64,000 bases of DNA from Clostridia bacterium. Its GTDB lineage: Bacteria; Bacillota; Clostridia; Oscillospirales; SIG627. Shown here piece by piece: positions 36,471 to 44,804 of the stretch (position 1 is the first letter of the stretch; each line of letters opens with the position of its first letter). The notes under the pieces were generated by a model, which did no database searches, was not told the origin of the DNA, and saw only the letters and a list, made by a program, of their open reading frames with translations. The position numbers were made by a program, and so were the translations under genes. The stretch lies in contig JAFWBD010000059.1 of the NCBI GenBank assembly GCA_017507325.1, forward strand, positions 27,472-91,471. The letters are read 5' to 3'.

Positions 36471-37746
36471 GCTTTCTCCTCGCCGCGGATCACGGCACTT
36501 CTGGCGTGGGCGGTCAAGCCCTCCTTTTGGGCAAAAAGGGCAACGCTGTCGGCAACCTTTTCCAAGGCATTTTTCGTAAAATAGGTATACTGGGTCTTCT
36601 TGATAAAATCATCCACCGACAAGGGACTGGAAAACTTTGCGGTTCCGCCGGTGGGAAGGGTGTGGTTGGGGCCCGCCAAATAGTCTCCCAAGGCCTCGGG
36701 GCAATATTTTCCCATAAAGACTGAGCCCGCATGGCGAATGGAATCCAAATAATCGAAGGGATTATCCACACAGAGCTCCAAATGCTCCGGCGCGATCTCA
36801 TTGGCAATATCGATCCCTGCACGCAGATCGGGAGCCACGATGATCTTTCCGTTGTCATCAATGGAAGCACGGGCAATTTCCGCGCGCTCCAAAAGCACGA
36901 GCTGACGCTCGATCTCTTCTTGAACCTTCTCGGCCAGATCAAGGCTATCCGTTACCAAAACGGCGCCGGCCAATTTGTCGTGCTCTGCCTGAGAAAGAAG
37001 ATCGGCCGCCACGTATCGGGGATCGGCGCTCTCATCGGCAAGAACCAGAATTTCGCTGGGGCCTGCGATCATATCGATGGATACCTGACCGAAGACCTGC
37101 TTTTTGGCCTCTGCTACAAAGGCATTTCCCGGACCGACAATCTTATCCACCTGGGGAATGCTTTCGGTTCCGTAGGCCAAGGCGGCCACAGCCTGCGCAC
37201 CGCCCACCTTGAAAATACGATCCACCCCCGCTACGGAGGCGGCGGCCAAAATGGCGGGAGAGATCTTTCCCTCTCGATTCGGAGGAGAAACCATCACGAC
37301 CTCGCGACAGCCCGCAAGCTTTGCGGGGATGGCATTCATCAGAACCGTGGAGGGATAGGTGGCGGTACCGCCCGGAACGTAGATCCCCGCACGGTCCAAG
37401 GGAATGATCTTCTGTCCCATAACCACACCCTCGGATTCATTGAGAATGAAGCCCTGACGCAGCTGCTTGGAATGGAACAGACGAATGTTCTCTGCGGCAA
37501 GCTTTAAAACCTCCAAAAGGAGTCCTCCACCTGCAAAAGCGCCTCCCCTATTTCCTCCTTGCTGACAGCAAGAGAGGAAAGCTCTGCCCCGTCAAAGCGA
37601 CGGGTGTATTCCAGCAGGGCACGGTCCTTGTTTTCCTTTACGTTTTCAATAATCTCCCGAACGATGGATTGCACGTCCACCTTGGGCTGTACTCTGGAAA
37701 AGATTTCTTCGTTTTGTACCTCTCCGTATTTTAAAATACGAATCAT
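36467..37746 (-). pseudogene. hisD: Histidinol dehydrogenase HisD, split by a one-base frame break
   Basis: NAD- and zinc-dependent last enzyme of histidine synthesis. The first 80 codons (from 37746: MIRILKYGEVQ) end in QVEDSFWRF and stop. The remaining part, LEVLKLAAENIRLFHSKQ, starts in another frame at 37516 and carries the full family core: YVPGGTATYPSTVLMNAIPA, VDKIVGPGNAFV, the zinc-site region AGPSEILVLAD and AEHDK. On the minus strand the junction is TCCTTTTGG with four T (37518-37515); five T would give DSFLEVLKLAAEN without a break. Overlaps with hisG and hisC are intact. Most likely a homopolymer assembly error or a very recent mutation. Confidence 0.85.
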
Positions 37747-38378
37747 TCTGCTTCCCCCTTTGAAAGCTGCTCCGAAAGACCCGCCACAAGGCGCATAATT
37801 TCGGAATTCTTAAACTTATAACCCGATTTATTGGCAATGAGACGGGCGCTGATGGGAACGATATCCTGCGTTACCTCAAGGTTGTTTTCCTTCAAGGTCT
37901 TTCCGGTCTCCACAATGTCCACGATCACATCGGTCAAGCCGAGGATGGGCGCGATTTCAATGGAGCCGTTCAAATGGACGATATCGATCTCCCGCCCCAT
38001 TTTCAAATAATAATCCCGCGCAATATTGGTAAACTTGGTGGCAACGCGCAGCGTTCTGCGGGGATCGTCGCGAAAGCCGACGGGAGCGGCAACCGCCATT
38101 TTACACCTCCCCGTTTTGAGATCCAAAAGCTCATATACATCGGGGGTGTATTCCAAAAGGATATCCTTTCCCGCAACACCGATATCCGCCGCGCCTCGCT
38201 CCACGTAGATGGCAACGTCCGAGGGCTTCACCCAAAAATAACGAACGGCGCATTCTTCATTTTCAAAAATCAATTTACGGGTATTTTCCAAAAGCTGAGG
38301 GCAGGAAAAGCCTGCACGATCAAACATGGCATAAACCCGTTCTCCCAATCTTCCCTTCGGGAGGGCAACGTTAAGCAT
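37743..38378 (-). CDS. hisG: ATP phosphoribosyltransferase, short form HisG
   Basis: First step of histidine synthesis, joining ATP and PRPP. At 211 residues it lacks the C-terminal regulatory domain and therefore needs HisZ, whose gene directly precedes it. Motifs: LPKGRLGERVY at the N-terminus, GVAGKDILLEY, and the PRPP loop LTDVIVDIVETGKTLKEN. The start MLNVALPKGRLG at 38378 overlaps the hisZ end by eight bases; the upstream in-frame Met is less fitting. Confidence 0.95.
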   Translation of the reverse strand: MLNVALPKGRLGERVYAMFDRAGFSCPQLLENTRKLIFENEECAVRYFWVKPSDVAIYVERGAADIGVAGKDILLEYTPDVYELLDLKTGRCKMAVAAPVGFRDDPRRTLRVATKFTNIARDYYLKMGREIDIVHLNGSIEIAPILGLTDVIVDIVETGKTLKENNLEVTQDIVPISARLIANKSGYKFKNSEIMRLVAGLSEQLSKGEAE

Positions 38379-39498
38379 TTGTTTCAAGAAGCTCCACCCC
38401 ACTTTCCGTCACACGGTAAAGAGACCGATAGCGAATCCTCTTCGGGATCTGCTTTTGAGCCGTAACGCTCTTATTCTGCAAAACAAAATCCTGAACCGCC
38501 CGTTCCACCGACTCGGAGGATACGTCCTTGCTGTAGAGTAAAACGGCATCCAGATCAAAATTTTTCTTTTCAAAGAACATATCCTCCAGAAGGTCCAAAT
38601 AGACCGCAAAGCCAACGGCCTTGGAGGCACTGCCCATTTTTTTCATCAGGCGGTCATACTGTCCGCCCGAAAGAACGGCGGTGGGAACCCCGCGGACAAA
38701 GCCCTTGAAAACGATTCCGTTGTAATAATCGATGTGATTGACAACGGAAAAATCGATCCGAACCATATCCGAAAAGCCCGCACGGGACAGAGAATCCAAA
38801 ACGCCCTCCAAAAGCGCAAGCGAAGAAGAAAGCCCCTTCTTTTCCAAAAGGCTATGAACACGGGGCAAAACAAGCTTTGCCTCCCCGTAGAGCCCCGCAA
38901 GCTCAGCAAGAATGGCACCGTCCTCCTCGCTGACTCCGACCTTGCGGCAGATGCGCATCGTATCGTGAGGATTCTTTTCACCGATGGTCTTCAGTATCTC
39001 CTTTTTTTGATCGGAGGTAGCCTCCAGACCGTTTACCAAGTCGAAGACCAGGCCGAAATCGGAGAGGTCCAAAACGCTGTCGGGAGAAAGCAGGCGCAAG
39101 CTTTTGGCGGCCAGGATCAAAACCTCGGAAAGGCAATAGGAATCCACGTCTCCGATGCATTCAATTCCCACCTGCATAATTTCCCGAAAGGAATGGGTTC
39201 CCGAGGAAACGCGGTAAACGTTCTCATCGTAATAGACCTTTTCCACTCCGCCTTCACCGACAGCGGCGTGCTTCACAATGGACAGGGTCACGTCCGGCTT
39301 CAGGGCAAGAAGCTTTCCATTGGTATCGGTAAAGGTGATGATGCTGTCGGAAATGAGGAAATCCTTATTTCGAACGTACAGATCATATTCCTCGAATTTA
39401 CTCATTTTAAACTGAGAATAGCCGTGCTTCTGATATAAATCCCGAAGACGGTAAACGGCTTCCTCTTCTTTTCTCAAATCAATGCTTGAAATACTCAT
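38371..39498 (-). CDS. hisZ: ATP phosphoribosyltransferase regulatory subunit HisZ
   Basis: A histidyl-tRNA-synthetase-like protein that activates and gives histidine feedback to short HisG. The 375 residues show class II synthetase motifs: LLALKPDVTLSIVKH (motif 2 region after FLISDSIITFTD), VYRVSSGTHSFREIMQVGIECIG, and a degenerate C-terminal block with LSGGQYDRLMKKMG. No anticodon-binding domain follows, which separates it from HisS. The start ATG at 39498 overlaps the regulator gene stop by four bases; GGAGG lies 12 bases upstream. Confidence 0.93.
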   Translation of the reverse strand: MSISSIDLRKEEEAVYRLRDLYQKHGYSQFKMSKFEEYDLYVRNKDFLISDSIITFTDTNGKLLALKPDVTLSIVKHAAVGEGGVEKVYYDENVYRVSSGTHSFREIMQVGIECIGDVDSYCLSEVLILAAKSLRLLSPDSVLDLSDFGLVFDLVNGLEATSDQKKEILKTIGEKNPHDTMRICRKVGVSEEDGAILAELAGLYGEAKLVLPRVHSLLEKKGLSSSLALLEGVLDSLSRAGFSDMVRIDFSVVNHIDYYNGIVFKGFVRGVPTAVLSGGQYDRLMKKMGSASKAVGFAVYLDLLEDMFFEKKNFDLDAVLLYSKDVSSESVERAVQDFVLQNKSVTAQKQIPKRIRYRSLYRVTESGVELLETNA

Positions 39499-39791
39499 TG
39501 CTGTTCCGTATCCTCCAAAAGGTCGATGGCCGCCCGATAGCCGCCGTTCCCGTAAGAGAGGCACTTGTTCACACGGCTGATGGTGGCGGTGCTGGCACCG
39601 CAGATTCGATTGATTTCCTGATAATTGGTTCCCTTTTTCAAAAGGATTGCAACCTCCAGTCGCTGAGACATATCCATAATCTCCCGTATGGTGCAAAGAT
39701 CCTCCAAAAAGGCATAGCAGTCATTTTTATCGGAAAGAGCGGATAAAACTTCCACCAAGCGATCGGTGGCCTTGTTTTGCCAATGATTCAT
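39495..39791 (-). CDS. TrpR-like regulator of the YerC/HisR family
   Basis: A 98-residue DNA-binding protein of the TrpR superfamily (YerC/YecD group). The helix-turn-helix is at about 48-75: RLEVAILLKKGTNYQEI followed by CGASTATISRVNKCL. Family members at the head of his operons in Bacillota are predicted histidine-responsive repressors (HisR); that role is inference here, supported by its place as first gene of this operon and a palindrome over the promoter. The start at 39791 has GGGAG seven bases upstream. Confidence 0.88.
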   Translation of the reverse strand: MNHWQNKATDRLVEVLSALSDKNDCYAFLEDLCTIREIMDMSQRLEVAILLKKGTNYQEINRICGASTATISRVNKCLSYGNGGYRAAIDLLEDTEQQ

Positions 39792-39819
39792 AGCAATCTC
39801 CCTTATTCGTAGTTTTGAC

Positions 39820-39848
39820 ATTTTAACACGCTAAAGCAATAAAGTCAA
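39820..39848 (-). promoter_or_regulatory. Promoter of the his operon with candidate operator
   Basis: Minus strand TTGACT (39848-39843), 17-base spacer, TAAAAT (39825-39820). The imperfect palindrome TTTAGCGTGTTAAA (39835-39822) covers the end of the spacer and the -10, where a bound repressor would block polymerase. Confidence 0.78.
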
Positions 39849-39879
39849 TAGGGATCCTTGAACAATCTGTAAATTTCCC

Positions 39880-39910
39880 AAAAAATGCGGATCCCCTTGA
39901 GAGGATCCGC
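39880..39910 (-). terminator. Terminator of the Leu T-box operon
   Basis: GCGGATCC (39887-39894) pairs with GGATCCGC (39903-39910); on the minus strand the stem is followed by ATTTTTT. It ends the transcript of the TIM-barrel/acyl-CoA ligase gene just before the his promoter. Confidence 0.9.
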
Positions 39911-39921
39911 ACCGAACGAAA

Positions 39922-42429
39922 TTACTTCACCGCAATGCCGAGCTTTTGAACCGCTTCCTCGCGCATTTTGTATTTTAAGATCTTTCCTGCCGCGTTCATG
40001 GGGAAAGCATCCACAAAATCCACATAGCGCGGAACCTTATGGCGCGCCATGCTGGCGGATACAAATTCCTTCAGTTCAGCTTCTGTCATATGTTCGCCGT
40101 CCTTCAGGATGATGCAAGCCATAATCTCTTCTCCGTACTGCCGATCGGGAACGCCGATGACCTGAACGTCTCTGACCTTGGGGTTGGTATAGATAAATTC
40201 CTCAATTTCCTTGGGGTAAATATTTTCACCGCCGCGGATGATCATATCCTTCAAGCGGCCCGTGATCAAATAATTGCCCTCGGGCGTTCTGCAGGCAAGA
40301 TCTCCCGTATGAAGCCATCCCTCGCTGTCAATGGTGGAGGCGGTGGCATCGGGCATTTTATAATACCCCTTCATCAGATTATAGCCTCTGGCAACAAATT
40401 CGCCGTTGACACCGTCGGGACAGTCCTTTCCGGTTTCGGGATCCACGATCTTGCATTCCACGTTGGCAAAGGCACTTCCGACGGTTTCCGTGCTAACCTC
40501 AAGAGAATCGTAGTAGCTGCTCATGGTACAGCCGGGGCTGGCCTCGGTCTGACCGTATACGGATACGATCTCCTTCATGTTCATCACAACCGTTGCCTTT
40601 TTCATCAGATCGGCGGGGCAGTTGGCACCTGCCATAATACCGGTACGAATATGGGAAAAATCGGTCTTTTCAAAGTCGGGGTGCTGCATCATGGCAATGA
40701 ACATCGTCGGAACCCCGTTAAAGGTGGTGATATGCTCATTGTGAATACAAGACAGCGCAGGCTTAGGTGAAAAATAAGGAAGCGGGTACATAGTGGCACC
40801 GTGAGTCATAGCAGCGGTCATGGAAAGCACCATACCGAAGCAATGGAACATAGGAACCTGGATCATCATACGGTCGGCAGTGGAAAGATCCATATGGTCA
40901 CCGATGTATTTTCCGTTGTTGACCACGTTGTAGTGGGTCAGCATAACGCCCTTGGGGAAGCCCGTGGTTCCCGAGGTGTACTGCATATTGCAAACGTCAT
41001 CCTTATTGACGGCGGCGGCCATACGGCGCACCTCCTCTGCGGGAATGCGCTGTGCATACTCCAAAGCCTCGCTCCAGGTATAACAGCCCTTCTGACGGAA
41101 GCCCACGGTAATAACGTTTCTCAAAAACGGCAGTCTTCTGGCGTGAAGGGTCTTCTCCTTTTTCAATTCGGCAAGCTCGGGACAAAGCTCGGCAATGATT
41201 TTGCCGTAATGCGTATCCTTGGCTCCCTCGGTCATTACCAAGGTATGGGTATCGGATTGACGCAACAGATATTCCACCTCGTGGATCTTATAGGCGGTAT
41301 TGACCGTAACCAAAACGGCACCGATCTTAACGGTGGCCCAAAAGGCAATAAACCACTGGGGAACGTTAGAGGCCCAAACGGCCACGTGAGTTCCCGCTTT
41401 AACGCCCATGGCAATCAGCGAACGGGCAAAGGTATCCACGTCATCGCGAAATTCGCTGTAGGTACGGGTATAATCCAGCGTGGTGTATTTAAATGCGTAC
41501 TGATCGGGAAATTCCTCTACCATACGGTCCAAAACGTCGGAGAAGGTAGCATCGATCAGCAGATCCTTCTTCCAAACGAATTTGCCGCTATGAGCGCGGT
41601 TATAATACAAAGCTCTTTCGTTACGGGAGGTATCTCCGAACTGCCGCATAAATCCCACGAATTGAGAGAAGATGATCTCCATATCATCCAATTCGGGGCA
41701 CCATTCGGGATTCCACACCAAGGAAACGAAGCCGTCGTAATTGACGGAGGAAAGCGCTCTCATCATCTCTCGAATGGGAAGACAGCCCTCCCCTGCCAAG
41801 CAATATTCAATGCCGTTTTCGGTTTTTCTGGCGTCATTGAACTGAACGTGGCGGATATAGGCACCGAGATTCTTGATGACGTCATCCGGAGATTGGCCAC
41901 CGGTAAAATATTGAGCGGACATCTGCCAAAGGGCGGCCAGATAATCGCTGGCAAAAAAGTCCAGAAGATCGCGCAGAACCTTGGTATCGGCAAAGGGACC
42001 CGTGGTCTCCACCAGCAAAGCGACTCCTTCCTTTTCGGCCAAGGGAAGGACGTTTTCCATCAGTTTCCGCACGTTTTCCACCGCCGCTGCGCCGTCCTCA
42101 CACTGATTGGCGCGCAAACGGATGAAGGGAATATGGAGATTTGCGGCGATGGTCAAGCAGGAGCGGATCTCATCCACACACTTTTGAAATTCAGATGCAA
42201 CGCCCACGTCCGAAACGGTATCGATACAAGGAATGCGCAGTTTTTTCTCATACAGCCTCCGCAGAGTGGAGGCGGCGGTATAATCGTGGAAGGCTCCTTC
42301 CTTATCGGTGAAGAGACGATTATAGATGTTATGGAGCTCAATCCCCTGAAAATGGAGCTCCTCGGCAATATTGCAAAATTCCTCAAACGAATTGTTATGC
42401 CACCCCTTGGTGGAAAAAGAAAGCTTCAT
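39922..42429 (-). CDS. Fusion of a sugar-isomerase-like TIM barrel and an AMP-forming acyl-CoA ligase
   Basis: An 835-residue two-part protein. Residues about 1-270 are a xylose-isomerase-like/AP-endonuclease-2-type barrel (KLSFSTKGWHNNSFEEFCN, then LLVETTGP and IRHVQFNDAR). The usual last metal glutamate seems replaced (SLVWNPEW), so its activity is doubtful. Residues about 300-830 are a complete adenylate-forming ligase: P-loop YTSGTTGFPKG, the A5-type YGQTEASPGC, TGDLACRTPEGNYLITGR, and the catalytic C-terminal lysine in NAAGKILKYKM. It should activate a carboxylic acid with ATP and CoA; the acid is unknown. It is two bases after the LeuA-like gene and behind a T-box that I read as leucine-specific, which points to isovalerate as a candidate substrate. 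Confidence 0.85.
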   Translation of the reverse strand: MKLSFSTKGWHNNSFEEFCNIAEELHFQGIELHNIYNRLFTDKEGAFHDYTAASTLRRLYEKKLRIPCIDTVSDVGVASEFQKCVDEIRSCLTIAANLHIPFIRLRANQCEDGAAAVENVRKLMENVLPLAEKEGVALLVETTGPFADTKVLRDLLDFFASDYLAALWQMSAQYFTGGQSPDDVIKNLGAYIRHVQFNDARKTENGIEYCLAGEGCLPIREMMRALSSVNYDGFVSLVWNPEWCPELDDMEIIFSQFVGFMRQFGDTSRNERALYYNRAHSGKFVWKKDLLIDATFSDVLDRMVEEFPDQYAFKYTTLDYTRTYSEFRDDVDTFARSLIAMGVKAGTHVAVWASNVPQWFIAFWATVKIGAVLVTVNTAYKIHEVEYLLRQSDTHTLVMTEGAKDTHYGKIIAELCPELAELKKEKTLHARRLPFLRNVITVGFRQKGCYTWSEALEYAQRIPAEEVRRMAAAVNKDDVCNMQYTSGTTGFPKGVMLTHYNVVNNGKYIGDHMDLSTADRMMIQVPMFHCFGMVLSMTAAMTHGATMYPLPYFSPKPALSCIHNEHITTFNGVPTMFIAMMQHPDFEKTDFSHIRTGIMAGANCPADLMKKATVVMNMKEIVSVYGQTEASPGCTMSSYYDSLEVSTETVGSAFANVECKIVDPETGKDCPDGVNGEFVARGYNLMKGYYKMPDATASTIDSEGWLHTGDLACRTPEGNYLITGRLKDMIIRGGENIYPKEIEEFIYTNPKVRDVQVIGVPDRQYGEEIMACIILKDGEHMTEAELKEFVSASMARHKVPRYVDFVDAFPMNAAGKILKYKMREEAVQKLGIAVK

Positions 42430-42431
42430 TC

Positions 42432-43811
42432 TTAGGCCTCCTCATAGATAATCTTATTCACGGCACTCAAATAGGCGCGAATGCTGGCTCCGATGATATC
42501 GGTGGAGATTCCGTTTCCGGAATACAGTTTTCCTCCCGCTCTGAGCTTCACCAAGGCGGAGCCCATAGCTTCCTTTCCCTCAGTAACGGACTGGATCTGG
42601 AAATCATCCAGCTCATAGTGATGACCGACAATCTGATCGATGGCACGGAAGGCGGCATCTACGGGGCCGTCGCCGATGCAGACCCCTTGCAGAAGATTTT
42701 CACCCTGATAAAGCGAGATCTGCGCACTGGCACTGATGATGTTGCCGTTATTGACAACGTAGCTTTCCAAGCGGTAGGTTGCGGGAACCTGCAGGGCTGC
42801 ACTGGCCACGATGGCATCCAGTTCCTTGCTGCCCACCTTCTTTTTCCCTGCGACACGCAAAAACTCCTCGTAAACCTTTTTCCGATCCTCCTCGGAAAGG
42901 TCATACCCCAGCTTGGCTACCGCGGTATTGACGGCGGCGGCATCATCCTCGGCATCCAGATAGATCGAGCCGTCCTCCACGGTGTTCAGCGTCATCACCG
43001 ATTTGGATTTTTGCGCATTGTCGGTGATCCAGGAAATCTGTTTGGTAATGCGGGTCAATTCGGTCAGGGAAAGATTGGTTTGGAAAGAATATCTTCCTCC
43101 GCAGTTTTTCACGAGAGTTGCTGCAACCGACAAAGGTGCGGCCTCCCCCGAAAGATCGGTCTTGATGGTTTCGGCACCCGCCTTCACCGCCAAGGCGGAG
43201 GAGGCAACGGCCAGGCCGTTTTGATTGGAACAACGAACCCCAAAGGGAACGTCGAACTGCTCCACCAAAGATGAAACAAAGCTTGCAAAATCATCCGAAA
43301 GCATTTCGGCCGCACTGTCGCAAACGCAAATATGAGTTGCGCCTGCCTCGATGGCGGTGCGAATGGCGGAGATTAAATATTCGGGATCGGCTCGGGTCGC
43401 ATCCACAGCGCAGAATTCCACCTCGGGCACGCAGGATGCCGCTTTGACTACGCCGCTTTTGATCCATTCGATCATTTTATCGGGCTTTTTCTTGGCCAAA
43501 TACTCCATTCCTACGGGAGAAAGAGGCACCTCAAAGCGCACGCGGGGATGCGATGCGGCGCTGAGCGATGTGATGGCGTTATCAACGCTGTCGGGTGCAA
43601 TTCCGCATCCCACAGACAAGACGCTGTTTTTCACAAAGGAAGAAGCGGTGCGGATCAAAAGCGAATCGGCCGTTACGTTTACGATTTCGGGCAATTCAAT
43701 GATATCAACGCGTAGCTTCTCCAGTTGACGGGCAATTTCAAGCTTTTCCTTAAAGCCGTATACACCGGAATCGTTGCAAAGAGTTGAATCGGCAAATTTG
43801 ATCTGTTTCAT
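42432..43811 (-). CDS. LeuA-like (isopropylmalate synthase family) protein lacking catalytic residues
   Basis: A 459-residue relative of 2-isopropylmalate/citramalate synthase. The C-terminal LeuA regulatory domain is clear (about 345-455: LESYVVNNGNIISASAQ, GDGPVDAAFRAID, ALVKLRAGGKLYSGNG), the part that binds leucine in true LeuA. The N-terminal barrel follows the HMGL-like pattern, but key residues are changed. The DTTLRDG motif is DSTLCND (Arg to Cys12, metal Asp to Asn13) and the metal HxHND motif reads RCSNQ (193-197), so both His ligands are gone. The GERAGN loop is missing. I infer a pseudoenzyme, perhaps a leucine sensor or partner of the fused ligase. The start ATG at 43811 has GAGG six bases upstream. 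Confidence 0.82.
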   Translation of the reverse strand: MKQIKFADSTLCNDSGVYGFKEKLEIARQLEKLRVDIIELPEIVNVTADSLLIRTASSFVKNSVLSVGCGIAPDSVDNAITSLSAASHPRVRFEVPLSPVGMEYLAKKKPDKMIEWIKSGVVKAASCVPEVEFCAVDATRADPEYLISAIRTAIEAGATHICVCDSAAEMLSDDFASFVSSLVEQFDVPFGVRCSNQNGLAVASSALAVKAGAETIKTDLSGEAAPLSVAATLVKNCGGRYSFQTNLSLTELTRITKQISWITDNAQKSKSVMTLNTVEDGSIYLDAEDDAAAVNTAVAKLGYDLSEEDRKKVYEEFLRVAGKKKVGSKELDAIVASAALQVPATYRLESYVVNNGNIISASAQISLYQGENLLQGVCIGDGPVDAAFRAIDQIVGHHYELDDFQIQSVTEGKEAMGSALVKLRAGGKLYSGNGISTDIIGASIRAYLSAVNKIIYEEA

Positions 43812-43833
43812 AACACACCTCACAAAAATTATT

Positions 43834-44106
43834 AAAAAAGCCCCTGAGACAATGATTGTCTCAGGGACGAAAAAATCCGCGGTACCACCCTGCTTGCCGA
43901 ATCATCGGCCAACTTTGAAGAGTTCTAACAAACCCTCTGCCTTGATAACGGGGCAAGCCGGAGTCACTTACTGAGAATTGGGCGACTCTGCTCCGGAGTG
44001 AGACTTCACCTTGTAATTTCCCACTGCCTCGCACCAAACGGCAGCTCTCTGAAGGGATGGCTTACAAAGGAATAATTCCATCACAGCATTTTTAAAAGAA
44101 CGGCGC
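43834..44106 (-). ncRNA. T-box leader RNA, specifier read as CUC (Leu)
   Basis: Minus-strand leader between promoter and the LeuA-like gene. It has the stem I AG-motif AGAGAG and distal GGTG loop (44053-44032 region), the T-box AGGGTGGTACCGCG (43890-43877) with a TGGT bulge matching tRNAs ending ACCA, and a terminator (CCTGAGACAAT stem, 43842-43866, then TTTTTT). In the specifier loop, GAAGT-CTC-AC is followed by TCC pairing with GGA across the loop and the GAGCA closing strand. I read CTC, leucine. In stretch 43812-44270 the rest (44138-44270) holds nothing I recognise. Confidence 0.85.
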
Positions 44107-44107
44107 T

Positions 44108-44137
44108 ATTATAACACGTTATACGGGGATTTGTCAA
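44108..44137 (-). promoter_or_regulatory. Sigma-A promoter of the Leu T-box operon
   Basis: Minus strand TTGACA (44137-44132), 18-base spacer, TATAAT (44113-44108) with extended TGt. Confidence 0.88.
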
Positions 44138-44270
44138 TAGGTTTTAACATTTTTTCACGGTGGCAATGGCGTAGGAGCACTTTTCGGGGAGGAAATGTGA
44201 TTGACGTATAGCGAACTGTTCAAAAAATCACAAATGGAGTCCTTCGGAAAAGCTTGGATTCAAAAGTTTT

Positions 44271-44804
44271 TTACAGCTCTGCTCCCAGCTTCATGGCTTT
44301 CATATTGGCCTCGATCATTTCGGCTCTCTTGGGGGGGATGACCTTATTCAAGGTATTCAATACCTTTTCCTCGTCAAATTCACCCAAGGCCTGCAGGATT
44401 TTGCCCACCAGAATCATATTGGCCAAGGTGGAAAATCCGTTCTCCCCTGCCAGCTTGGTTGCGGGGATGGGATATGCCACCACGTCGCTGCGCTTCACAG
44501 GGCGCTCCACCAAGGAGGAATCGTAAAAGATCATACCGCCGGGAACCACGCTGTCCTCAAAGCGATCCAAAGAGGGCAGATTCATGGCCACCAGAACATC
44601 GGGATTGGAAACGATGGGAGAGCCCACCGCCTCATCGCTGACGATCACACTGCAGCTTGCCGTGCCACCGCGCATTTCGGGACCGTAGGAAGGAAGCCAG
44701 CTGACGTTCTTATCCTCCATCATTCCCTTATATGCCAACATCTTTCCTGCAAAGAGGATGCCCTGTCCGCCGAATCCGGACAGCAAAATTTGCTTCGTGC
44801 TCAT
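44271..44804 (-). CDS. 2-oxoacid:ferredoxin oxidoreductase, gamma subunit
   Basis: The 177-residue gamma subunit of a four-subunit 2-oxoacid:ferredoxin oxidoreductase. [16 protein letters not shown] at the N-terminus and [13 protein letters not shown] (about 40-52) are the family signature. The subunit shapes the CoA and substrate site. It is the last gene of the Val T-box operon; the beta gene overlaps it by one base. No convincing terminator is seen between its stop and 44140. Substrate, 2-oxoisovalerate type against 2-oxoglutarate type, is decided by context (see the alpha subunit). Confidence 0.92.
   Translation of the reverse strand: MSTKQILLSGFGGQGILFAGKMLAYKGMMEDKNVSWLPSYGPEMRGGTASCSVIVSDEAVGSPIVSNPDVLVAMNLPSLDRFEDSVVPGGMIFYDSSLVERPVKRSDVVAYPIPATKLAGENGFSTLANMILVGKILQALGEFDEEKVLNTLNKVIPPKRAEMIEANMKAMKLGAEL

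Noticed and set aside
37504..37518. Programmed frameshift in hisD
   Set aside because: CCTTTTGG is not a known slippery pattern with a downstream stem, and hisC has a similar break at an unrelated site; a sequence error or mutation is simpler.
44138..44270. Gene-free stretch after the oxidoreductase gamma gene
   Set aside because: Searched for a terminator, small gene or RNA; no convincing stem with T-run and no coding frame with a ribosome site was found.
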